Positions 1-5,129 of a stretch of 5,182 bases of DNA are shown here, piece after piece (positions within the stretch are counted from its first letter, which is position 1; each line of letters starts with the position of its first letter). The notes under the pieces were generated by a model, which did no database searches, was not told where the DNA came from, and worked only from the letters and a program-made list of their open reading frames with translations. The DNA is from JBFLXN01 sp040755715 [NCBI: Candidatus Edwardsbacteria bacterium]. GTDB taxonomy: Bacteria > Edwardsbacteria > AC1 > JBFLXN01. The DNA lies in assembly GCA_040755715.1 (NCBI GenBank), contig JBFLXN010000182.1, forward strand, positions 1 to 5,182, given 5' to 3'. The translations under genes were made by a program, and so were the position numbers.

Positions 1-16
1 CGATGATATAGTGCAT
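1..16 (-). CDS. 5' end of a leftward gene, product unknown (partial)
   Basis: On the minus strand an ATG at 16-14 opens a frame reading M-H-Y-I-I before the window ends. It is preceded by a near-perfect Shine-Dalgarno sequence (AGGAGGT, 27-21) four bases upstream, and by a good sigma-70 promoter at 66-94. That combination is much better than chance, so I infer a real divergently transcribed gene. Five residues are too few to assign any function. It shares the 1-149 control region with the plus-strand PIN/TRAM operon. Confidence 0.6.
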
Positions 17-20
17 ACAA

Positions 21-27
21 ACCTCCT
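21..27 (-). promoter_or_regulatory. Ribosome binding site of the leftward gene
   Basis: The minus strand reads AGGAGGT, an almost complete complement of the 16S 3' end, followed by TTGT and then the ATG at 16-14. An A-run (33-28) lies just before it. This site is the main reason for calling a start codon there. Confidence 0.7.
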
Positions 28-65
28 TTTTTAGTGGGGGTAAACATTAAGTTTATCCAATTGTA

Positions 66-94
66 ATTATATCATCGGCTTAGAGAAATTTCAA
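66..94 (-). promoter_or_regulatory. Sigma-70-type promoter for the leftward gene
   Basis: Read on the minus strand, a -35 box TTGAAA (94-89, 5 of 6 matches to TTGACA) is separated by exactly 17 nt from a perfect -10 box TATAAT (71-66). Transcription would start near position 59, giving a leader of about 43 nt before the ATG at 16. No comparably good plus-strand promoter is visible ahead of the PIN/TRAM gene. That operon may use a weaker or different promoter within 30-130. Confidence 0.65.
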
Positions 95-137
95 GCTTTA
101 AAAAAGGGCTTGTATTGAACAGTACAGCGTCATGAAA

Positions 138-142
138 GGAGG
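138..142 (+). promoter_or_regulatory. Ribosome binding site fixing the PIN/TRAM start
   Basis: GGAGG, within AAAGGAGGTG at 135-144, lies 7 nt before the ATG at 150. An in-frame ATG at 132 sits just upstream of this site and would translate the Shine-Dalgarno sequence itself as K-G-G, so 150 is the better start. Confidence 0.85.
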
Positions 143-149
143 TGAAAAA

Positions 150-956
150 ATGAAATTCTCTTTACGGCTCATTCTGCTACTGGCATTATTTAGTTTGGGA
201 TTTTTAGCGGGTTTATTTTTATTAAAGCCGATGGGTCTTCTCTTAAGCGGATTAGGTGCACTGTTTGGGGTGGGGGTTTTAGTAGCACTTTTGCTCATTA
301 GACCAATGCCTCGAGAAACTTTAAAGATTTTAGATACCAGTGCTATTATTGATGGTCGGATTGCAGAGGTCTGTGAAGTAGGCTTTCTTGAGGGAATTTT
401 GATTGTGCCCCGTTTTATTATGCGTGAATTACAATATATTGCTGACTCGCCAGACCCTGTTCGCCGGGCCAGAGGAAGAAGAGGTTTAGAAATTTTGAAG
501 AAAATTCAGGAAGAGAAAAAAAATGAAGTATTGATTGATGATACGGAAATTCCTGATATTAGAGAAATAGATGCTAAACTTTTGAAATTAGCCGAGCAGA
601 AGGGAGCCCAAATTATCACCACCGATTATAATCTTAACCGGGTAGCTGGTTTGCACGGCGTGAAAGTCTTAAACATCAACGATCTGGTAAATTCAGTAAA
701 GCCAATCTTTTTGCCTGGTGAAGAATTCAAGGTTTACCTAGTGAAGCGCGGGAAAAATGAAGACCAAGCCGTGGGCTATCTGGAAGACGGAACAATGGTG
801 GTGGTGGATGAAGGAGGCGCCAGTATCGGAAGAACTATAACAGTAGCGGTTACAGGAATGCATCAGACCAGCGCGGGCAAAATGGTTTTTGCTAAACCAA
901 AAGTAACAAGACTCATTCGGCGGACTCCATCTCAAACCTATGAGGAAGAGGAGTAA
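150..956 (+). CDS. PIN/TRAM-domain membrane-anchored protein, YacL-like putative RNase
   Basis: The 268-residue protein begins with two closely spaced hydrophobic helices (about 5-25 and 29-50), so it is probably anchored in the inner membrane. A cytoplasmic PIN nuclease-fold domain follows (about 58-180). Its acidic metal-site residues are visible: D62 in LDTSAIIDGR, E93 in RELQ, D141 in EIDAKLL and D159 in TTDYNLN. The C-terminal part (about 187-250) fits a TRAM nucleic-acid-binding domain, and the tail ends in E-E-E-E. The RARGRRGLE stretch is typical of the YacL family. Bacillus YacL is longer and has more membrane helices; this is the short two-helix form. The substrate is unknown, and RNA cleavage is inferred from the PIN fold. 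The gene overlaps ispD by one base (TAATG), so the two are probably translated together. YacL beside ispD-ispF is a known conserved arrangement, although a direct role in isoprenoid synthesis is not established. Confidence 0.9.
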   Translation: MKFSLRLILLLALFSLGFLAGLFLLKPMGLLLSGLGALFGVGVLVALLLIRPMPRETLKILDTSAIIDGRIAEVCEVGFLEGILIVPRFIMRELQYIADSPDPVRRARGRRGLEILKKIQEEKKNEVLIDDTEIPDIREIDAKLLKLAEQKGAQIITTDYNLNRVAGLHGVKVLNINDLVNSVKPIFLPGEEFKVYLVKRGKNEDQAVGYLEDGTMVVVDEGGASIGRTITVAVTGMHQTSAGKMVFAKPKVTRLIRRTPSQTYEEEE

Positions 957-1798
957 TGTCAAAGATATTCATTCCGCCACGGCAGGACAAAGGAAACAAA
1001 AATAATCCCCCCGAATCCTCCCCTTTTTTTAGGAAAGGGAGGACGGGGGGATTTGAAAGAGTATCTGCAATCATTTGCGCCGCTGGTAAGGGAAACAGAA
1101 TGGCAGGGGCGACTCCCGCAAAACAGGTGAAACAGTTTCTCAATCTGGGTGGTCGCCCCTTGCTGACTTATTCGCTCAAGACATTTATTGATTCTTCAAT
1201 AATTGAACAAATTGTTTTGGTCGTCCCCAAGGGAATGATTAATTACACGAAAAAGAAAGTGGTAGCTAAGTTGAAATGCGGGAGAAAAAAAATTCTTCTG
1301 ATTGAAGGAGGAAAGGAACGACAGGATTCTGTTTCTCAAGGATTGAAGGCGTTATCAGATGATACTAAAATTGTAGTAATTCATGATGGTGTCCGTCCAT
1401 TTGTAACGAGAGAGATGATTAATGAAGTAGTGAAACAGGCAATCAAATTCAGAGCCGCTGTAACGGCTATTCCGATGACCGATACTGTTAAGAAAGCTGA
1501 GGGTAAGTTTTTCATTCGCACCGTAGATCGTTCAAGATTATGGAGAATTCAAACACCACAGGCATTTGAATATTCGTTAATTCGGAAAGCCTACGAGACA
1601 GCCAGTGCATTAGGCTATTATGCTACTGACGATGCGTCTTTAGTAGAAAATTTAGGGGTAAGAATCAAAATTGTTCTCGGCTCAATTCAAAATATTAAGG
1701 TCACTACCTTAGAAGATTTCCGTTTAGCGGAAGCAATACTAGATCAAATATCAAATATCAAAAATCAAAAGCATAAAAGCACAAAAACAACCCGATAA
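956..1798 (+). CDS. ispD: 2-C-methyl-D-erythritol 4-phosphate cytidylyltransferase
   Basis: IspD joins MEP and CTP to give CDP-ME and pyrophosphate, the third step of the MEP isoprenoid pathway in the cytoplasm. The core runs from about residue 36 to 262. It has the CTP loop AAGKGNRM (42-49), a KQF lysine (59), GGKERQDSVSQGL (118-130), HDGVRPFV (143-150), DTVK (176-179), RIQTPQAF (197-204), ATDDASLVE (223-231) and NIKVTTLEDF (246-255). The family usually has about 230 residues; this one has 280. The extra 35 at the N-terminus come largely from a palindromic repeat (1004-1053), and the last 17 or so from an inverted repeat (1746-1834). The ATG at 956 has a GAGGA site at 942-946 and overlaps the previous stop. 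No other ATG, GTG or TTG lies in frame before the core, so the extension is apparently translated. The catalytic loop reads PAKQVKQF where PKQF or PKQY is usual, a probable three-residue duplication. Confidence 0.93.
   Translation: MSKIFIPPRQDKGNKNNPPESSPFFRKGRTGGFERVSAIICAAGKGNRMAGATPAKQVKQFLNLGGRPLLTYSLKTFIDSSIIEQIVLVVPKGMINYTKKKVVAKLKCGRKKILLIEGGKERQDSVSQGLKALSDDTKIVVIHDGVRPFVTREMINEVVKQAIKFRAAVTAIPMTDTVKKAEGKFFIRTVDRSRLWRIQTPQAFEYSLIRKAYETASALGYYATDDASLVENLGVRIKIVLGSIQNIKVTTLEDFRLAEAILDQISNIKNQKHKSTKTTR
1004..1053. repeat. C/G-rich palindromic repeat inside the 5' end of ispD
   Basis: AATCCCCCCG (1004-1013) is perfectly complementary to CGGGGGGATT (1044-1053). A second stem pairs CCTCCC (1017-1022) with GGGAGG (1037-1042), and TTT with AAA inside that, around a T-rich loop. 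It resembles the C-run/G-run palindromes scattered through many bacterial genomes, which translate as proline-rich then glycine-rich peptides. Here it is read in frame as NPPESSPFFRKGRTGGF. The preceding stretch (about 972-995) also looks repeat-like, but I cannot show a second copy in this window. Confidence 0.8.
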
Positions 1799-1834
1799 AA
1801 TCTTTGTATATTTGATTTTTGATATTTAATATTT
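1746..1834. repeat. 24-bp inverted repeat spanning the ispD stop and ispD-ispF gap
   Basis: The left arm 1746-1769 and the right arm 1811-1834 are reverse complements at 23 of 24 positions. The loop of 41 nt contains the ispD stop codon (1796-1798). The arms are A/T-rich and built from TATCAAA-type units. The left arm encodes part of the charged IspD tail (Q-I-S-N-I-K-N-Q), and the right arm lies in the ispF leader, ending 9 nt before the ispF Shine-Dalgarno. It could form a long hairpin in the mRNA. There is no T-run directly after it, so I do not call it a terminator. Confidence 0.85.
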
Positions 1835-1843
1835 AATTTTACT

Positions 1844-1852
1844 AGGAGGAGG
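1844..1852 (+). promoter_or_regulatory. Ribosome binding site of ispF
   Basis: AGGAGGAGG lies 6 nt before the ATG at 1859. It is the strongest plus-strand site in the window, so ispF can start translation independently of ispD despite the 60-nt gap and the hairpin before it. Confidence 0.85.
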
Positions 1853-1858
1853 TTTGAT

Positions 1859-2332
1859 ATGCGGGTAGGGCTAGGTTATGATGCCCACCGTCTGGTAGAA
1901 GGAAGGGAGCTTTTCTTAGGAGGAATAAAGATTCCCTTTGAGAAAGGACTCTTGGGACATTCAGATGCTGATGTTCTAATTCATGCCATCGCTGATGCAA
2001 TTTTAGGAGCAATGGCAGCTGGAGATTTGGGACATCACTTCCCAGATGCTGAACCAGAACTGATGGGCATTTCCAGTTGCACTATCTTAGAAAGAGTAAG
2101 AAATCTTTTAGAGAAGACCGGTGGTAAGTTGATAAACATAGACGCTGTAGTGATTGCCGAACAGCCAAAAATTTCTCCCTTTGTCTGGGAAATGCGCGAG
2201 AAATTGGCAAGTATCCTAAAAACTCCGAGTGAAAGAATCTCCATTAAAGCTAAGACAAACGAAGGAATGGGATTCACCGGACGAGGTGAGGGAATCACTG
2301 CCTACGCCGTGGTGCTGATAGAAGGAATGTAA
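1859..2332 (+). CDS. ispF: 2-C-methyl-D-erythritol 2,4-cyclodiphosphate synthase
   Basis: IspF converts CDP-ME 2-phosphate to MEcPP with release of CMP, the fifth MEP-pathway step. Known family members are homotrimers with active sites between subunits. The 157-residue length is normal. The divalent metal ligands D8 and H10 (GYDAHRL) and H42 (LIHAIADAILGA) are present. So are LGHSDADV (32-39), HHFPD (59-63), and the C-terminal signature T133-N-E135 followed by GFTGRGEGI (138-146). No residue expected for activity is missing. It follows ispD by 60 nt in the same direction. The two enzymes are separate proteins, not the IspDF fusion seen in some bacteria. The intermediate kinase gene ispE is not in the window. 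Confidence 0.96.
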   Translation: MRVGLGYDAHRLVEGRELFLGGIKIPFEKGLLGHSDADVLIHAIADAILGAMAAGDLGHHFPDAEPELMGISSCTILERVRNLLEKTGGKLINIDAVVIAEQPKISPFVWEMREKLASILKTPSERISIKAKTNEGMGFTGRGEGITAYAVVLIEGM

Positions 2333-2353
2333 AAAGAATACTTTTACTTCTGC

Positions 2354-2381
2354 CTGTGGGAGCGGGCTTCTGCCCGCGATA
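2354..2381. repeat. GC-rich hairpin repeat at the 5' edge of the DedA gene
   Basis: GCGGGC (2362-2367) and GCCCGC (2372-2377) form a six-pair stem with a TTCT loop, within a GTGGGAG…GCGATAC context. This resembles REP-like extragenic palindromes (GAGCGGGCTTC…GCCCGCGA) found in many copies in other bacteria. It is much richer in GC than the flanking sequence. No T-run follows, so it is not an intrinsic terminator. The first conventional start codon of the DedA frame (GTG 2356) lies inside it. Confidence 0.7.
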
Positions 2382-3024
2382 CATCAAGCGCCTGACTTTC
2401 CTAAAGAGGGAGAATACCATAGAACAGTTTTTTGTGAAACTGGTATCAGCGATATTAGAAAGTGGTCTCTTAGTCTATCCTCTACTTTTTGCTATTGCCT
2501 TTTCTGAAAGCGTGTTTCCACCATTGCCTACAGATGTGGTTACCCTTTTTGCCGCATATCTTGTCTCCCAAGGTAAGTTGAATTTGGTGTTGAGTTATCT
2601 AAGTATTGTTAGTGGTTCCGTTAGTGGTGTTTTGATTCTTTATTATCTGGTACTTAAAAAAGGAAAAGAGGTGCTTTTTTTAAAGAGGAAAAAATTTTTT
2701 CAAGACAGAGTAAAAGATCTAGAAAGACATTTTGGTTTATATGAGGATTTATTATTGCTCAGCAATAGATTTTTGTCAGGTATCAGGCCACTCATTTTTG
2801 TGGCGGCGGGGCTAAGTGAGACAAAATGGAGCAAGGTAATTTGGGAAGGATTGGTCAGCGCTTTAATCTGGAATGCAGTTTTATTTTGGCTGGGCATATT
2901 TTTAGGAAATAAGTCACAAGAAATTCTCACCAAAATTTTAGTGGGGGCGATGTTATTTGTTATTCTCTCTGTCCTTGGTTTGACAGTCTCTAAAAAGATT
3001 AAGGGAAAAGAGGAGAAAACATGA
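2356..3024 (+). CDS. DedA-family membrane protein
   Basis: DedA (SNARE-associated/VTT) proteins are inner-membrane proteins. Some members act as undecaprenyl-phosphate or other lipid flippases, and others affect proton-motive force and envelope integrity. In the 222-residue frame, hydrophobic segments lie at about 37-56, 60-72, 76-100, 132-152, 164-184 and 191-211. Family signatures are FSESVFPPLPTD (49-60, with E51 and D60), the glycine-bearing SGSVSG (86-91) and NRFLSGIRPLIFVAAG (137-152, with R138 and R144). The start is uncertain. I give the longest frame with a conventional start (GTG 2356), but it has no Shine-Dalgarno and its first 9 or so codons are a hairpin repeat. Homology favours a start near residue 22-27: ATA at 2419, with a good GAGGGA site at 2406-2411, or GTG at 2434 with no site. 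A link to isoprenoid-derived lipid carriers would fit the ispDF context but is only inference. Confidence 0.88.
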   Translation: MGAGFCPRYIKRLTFLKRENTIEQFFVKLVSAILESGLLVYPLLFAIAFSESVFPPLPTDVVTLFAAYLVSQGKLNLVLSYLSIVSGSVSGVLILYYLVLKKGKEVLFLKRKKFFQDRVKDLERHFGLYEDLLLLSNRFLSGIRPLIFVAAGLSETKWSKVIWEGLVSALIWNAVLFWLGIFLGNKSQEILTKILVGAMLFVILSVLGLTVSKKIKGKEEKT

Positions 3025-3174
3025 AACCACAGAGAGCACAGAGAAATTCATTTCAAAACCTGTTCCTGACAGGTTCAGGAATTATCAATGTAAAATTATT
3101 CCCGATATTTATCGGGACTAATTGCTAATTTTGCAATTTGCAATGAGTCTTGATTTTTTGTGTTCTCTGTGGTT
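3025..3174. repeat. 150-bp composite inverted-repeat element between DedA and DUF4388 genes
   Basis: The outer arms are AACCACAGAGAGCACA (3025-3040) and TGTGTTCTCTGTGGTT (3159-3174), complementary at 15 of 16 positions. Inside are two alternative 7-bp hairpins sharing bases, 3057-3063 with 3069-3075 and 3063-3069 with 3075-3081. There is also a perfect hairpin TCCCGAT-ATTT-ATCGGGA (3100-3117) and a TTGCAA-rich stretch (3121-3145). No gene is visible. The element starts at the last base of the DedA stop codon plus one. The size and terminal inverted repeats resemble a MITE, but I see no clear target-site duplication. Confidence 0.75.
3100..3117. repeat. Perfect 7-bp hairpin
   Basis: TCCCGAT (3100-3106) pairs with ATCGGGA (3111-3117) around the loop ATTT. 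It is part of the composite element and lacks a following T-run, so it is unlikely to be a simple terminator of the DedA transcript. Confidence 0.7.
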
Positions 3175-3200
3175 AAGTTTTGACAAATGCTAAATTAAAA

Positions 3201-3512
3201 ATGCAGGGCAGAATAAGTGATTTTCCATTCCCAGTGTTGATGGGATTTTTTGCTACGACAAAGAAATCCGGCTCACTGGAGGTTCGTTGCAGTGAAGAAT
3301 CGGGTTTGCTCTGGTTTGCTGAGGGCAAACCGGTCCACGCCACCTGTAGAAATTATGTCGGACTCACCGCATTGAAACACATCCTTTCCTGGTCAGAGGG
3401 TTCCTTTCGCTTTTCCCGGGGAACGGCTCCGACAATTCGCACAATCTATCTTTCTACTGAAGAGGCAATCTCTTTAGCCCAAGAATTGAGAACCAAAAAG
3501 AATAAGTGTTGA
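3201..3512 (+). CDS. Small DUF4388 (PATAN-like) domain protein
   Basis: The 103-residue protein is a single DUF4388-type domain. The pattern is QGRISDFPFPVLM at 2-14, KKSGSLEV at 21-28, a G-L-L-W-F-A-E-G-K-P-V-H-A block at 35-47, then GLTALKHILSWSEGSFRF at 54-71. In other bacteria this domain occurs alone or fused to response-regulator, GTPase-related or signalling proteins and is thought to mediate protein interactions; no enzymatic role is known. I chose ATG 3201 because M-Q-G-x-I-S-D-F-P is the usual domain start. The upstream TTG at 3180 only adds a repeat-like T-N-A-K-L-K. No convincing Shine-Dalgarno precedes 3201, so expression may be weak. The tail is basic (RTKKNKC). tldD begins 21 nt after the stop, so the two are probably co-transcribed. 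The bond to TldD function is unknown. Confidence 0.8.
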   Translation: MQGRISDFPFPVLMGFFATTKKSGSLEVRCSEESGLLWFAEGKPVHATCRNYVGLTALKHILSWSEGSFRFSRGTAPTIRTIYLSTEEAISLAQELRTKKNKC

Positions 3513-3533
3513 CTTGAGAGAGGACCCCCTAAA

Positions 3534-4913
3534 ATGCAAAAAGAAAGAATTAAAAAAATTCTCCCCGAAATTATTGCTTCTCTGGAGAAAAAAATTCCCT
3601 ATGCCTCAGCCTTGGTCACAGCCAGTGAGGGAAACGCTATCTTCATTGATAATCAAGAACAGAGAATTTCGGAAATTATTCCAACGGTTGGCACGGTTTT
3701 TACCGCCTTCAATGGTCTTTATTTTGAGGAGAGAGCTTTCAGCAGTGTAGAAGAGAGAGAACTTCTTAAAGAAGCCAAGAGATTGCGAGAAGAGGTCTAT
3801 CTCCAGAGAGGCAAAATTAAAATCAATCCAGGAGAACCACTGGTCAAAGATTCCCACACAACTTGCCAGATTGACCCACGAAGAATGCCTTTACAGGAGA
3901 AGTTTTCTCGACTTAAAAAACTACAGGCAGAATTGCAAGGATTAGACAAGAGAATTATCAATGCTAGAGTTAGTTATCAGGAAGTCTGTGAGGAAAAAAT
4001 CTTTGCTAATCGCACTCGCCTTTTATCTCAAGAGCTTCTGCGAACAGAAATCGCTTTGGTCATCTTTGTCAGCAATGGTCAAAGGATGGAGTATGACTGG
4101 CTGATAAAAGCGAAAATGGCCGGTTGGGAGACAACAGAAATTAAAGAAGAAGAGATTGATAAACTTAAGAATAGAGCCTTGGAACTTCTCCAGGCAGAAA
4201 AGATTACGCCTGGCACTTATGAAGTTGTTGCTGATAGCAGTGTTTCCGGGACCATTGCTCACGAAGCCTTTGGACATGGGGTAGAGTTAGATATGTTCTT
4301 GAAAAATCGGGCTAAAGGCAAAGACTACATTAGTAAAAGAATCGCTTCCCCTTTGGTGACGATGATTGACGACCCTTCACTATTAGGGGAGAACGGTAGC
4401 TACTTTTTTGATGACGAAGGTGAATTGGCAACCCCCACTATCATTATCAAAGATGGAGTCTTATTGCGGGGATTATCAGACCTCTATTCGGCATCTGCAT
4501 TAAGAGTTCCTCGCAGTGCCAATGGTCGCCGAGAAAGTTTTGCCAGAAAAACCTATGCCAGAATGTCCAATACCTTCTTTGCTAAAGGAGAAAGCAAGAT
4601 TGAAGAAATGATAAATAGTCTTGAAGAGGGAATCTATCTGGAAAAAGCAAGCAGTGGAATGGAAGATCCAAAGAATTGGGGAATTCAGGTAGAAGTGAAA
4701 AGAGGCAGAGAAGTCAAAAGCGGAAGATTTACTGGAAAAATATTTTCTCCCACAATGATTACGGGATATGTTCCCGACCTTCTCAAAAACATCAAGGCGG
4801 TAGGAGAAGATTTTTCTCTGGAAGGTGGGGGACTTTGCGGTAAGGGACACAAAGAATATGTTCGGGTCTCTTCCGGTGGACCACATCTAAGACTGAGAGC
4901 CAGATTGGGATAG
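3534..4913 (+). CDS. tldD: TldD-type metalloprotease (TldD/PmbA family)
   Basis: TldD is the catalytic half of the TldD/TldE (PmbA) zinc protease. In E. coli it trims unfolded peptides, matures microcin B17 and degrades the CcdA antitoxin. The 459-residue length is typical. The N-terminal domain (about 1-190) contains a charged helical stretch (75-90 and 119-160). The metalloprotease motif HEAFGH is at 243-248, within GTIAHEAFGHGVELD, and the family C-terminal cysteine is C435 in GGLCGKG. These match the H-E-x-x-x-H plus cysteine zinc site of active TldD, not the catalytically dead TldE. Other family blocks are DDEGELATPT (293-302), RRESFARKTYARMSNTFF (332-349) and VSSGGPHLRL (445-454). ATG 3534 has a GAGGA site at 3519-3523, 10 nt away. 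The usual partner tldE is not within the 269 nt that follow; it may be elsewhere. Substrate unknown. Confidence 0.94.
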   Translation: MQKERIKKILPEIIASLEKKIPYASALVTASEGNAIFIDNQEQRISEIIPTVGTVFTAFNGLYFEERAFSSVEERELLKEAKRLREEVYLQRGKIKINPGEPLVKDSHTTCQIDPRRMPLQEKFSRLKKLQAELQGLDKRIINARVSYQEVCEEKIFANRTRLLSQELLRTEIALVIFVSNGQRMEYDWLIKAKMAGWETTEIKEEEIDKLKNRALELLQAEKITPGTYEVVADSSVSGTIAHEAFGHGVELDMFLKNRAKGKDYISKRIASPLVTMIDDPSLLGENGSYFFDDEGELATPTIIIKDGVLLRGLSDLYSASALRVPRSANGRRESFARKTYARMSNTFFAKGESKIEEMINSLEEGIYLEKASSGMEDPKNWGIQVEVKRGREVKSGRFTGKIFSPTMITGYVPDLLKNIKAVGEDFSLEGGGLCGKGHKEYVRVSSGGPHLRLRARLG

Positions 4914-4940
4914 ACATCCACGAAAGCACGAAATGATTAG

Positions 4941-4980
4941 AGAAACTTATGGAAATTGATAGAAATTTATTGAAATTCAT
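4941..4980. repeat. Four degenerate 10-bp tandem units, consensus nGAAATTnAT
   Basis: The units are AGAAACTTAT, GGAAATTGAT, AGAAATTTAT and TGAAATTCAT. GAAA, the seventh base T and the final AT are the same in all four. The 10-bp period places an A-tract on the same helix face in each turn. Confidence 0.8.
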
Positions 4981-4995
4981 TTGTGCGACACAAAT
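4979..4995. repeat. 7-bp hairpin after the tandem array
   Basis: ATTTGTG (4979-4985) pairs with CACAAAT (4989-4995) around a CGA loop, about 66 nt after the tldD stop. It is followed by TTCTGTG, not a T-run, so it is a weak terminator candidate at best. Confidence 0.55.
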
Positions 4996-5129
4996 TTCTG
5001 TGTATCCTTATATCACATAGGTTTATCTTATTTCATACTGCCGAACATTATACTTAGCACGACTTTGTTAAAATTTTGTCTAAAATTGGCACGATTTATC
5101 CTGAACGGAGTGAAGGAAAATCAACACTG

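Noticed and set aside
132-149. In-frame ATG at 132 as the start of the PIN/TRAM gene
   Set aside because: It would place the strong GGAGG ribosome site inside the coding region, and no site precedes 132. ATG 150 has ideal spacing.
2362-2377. GCGGGC/GCCCGC hairpin as an intrinsic terminator after ispF
   Set aside because: No run of T follows the stem. It fits a REP-like repeat better.
3180-3200. TTG at 3180 as the start of the DUF4388 gene
   Set aside because: The added residues are repeat-like and not part of the domain; the domain begins with the M-Q-G at ATG 3201. Neither start has a good Shine-Dalgarno.
3514-3750. Plus-strand frame of 78 codons starting before tldD
   Set aside because: It overlaps tldD in another frame and has no family resemblance; TldD is clearly encoded in the frame from 3534.
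4500-4886. Open minus-strand frame of 128 codons inside tldD
   Set aside because: It is antisense to conserved TldD motifs, has no ribosome site and no recognisable domain. It looks like a shadow of the plus-strand gene.
4941-4980. Tandem units as a CRISPR array
   Set aside because: The units are only 10 bp, directly adjacent without spacers, and no cas gene is present.
5087-5101. Sigma-54-like sequence TGGCACG followed by ATCC
   Set aside because: The -24 element matches, but the -12 element lacks the required GC. The site overlaps a repeat motif (5099-5117), and no gene start follows within the window.
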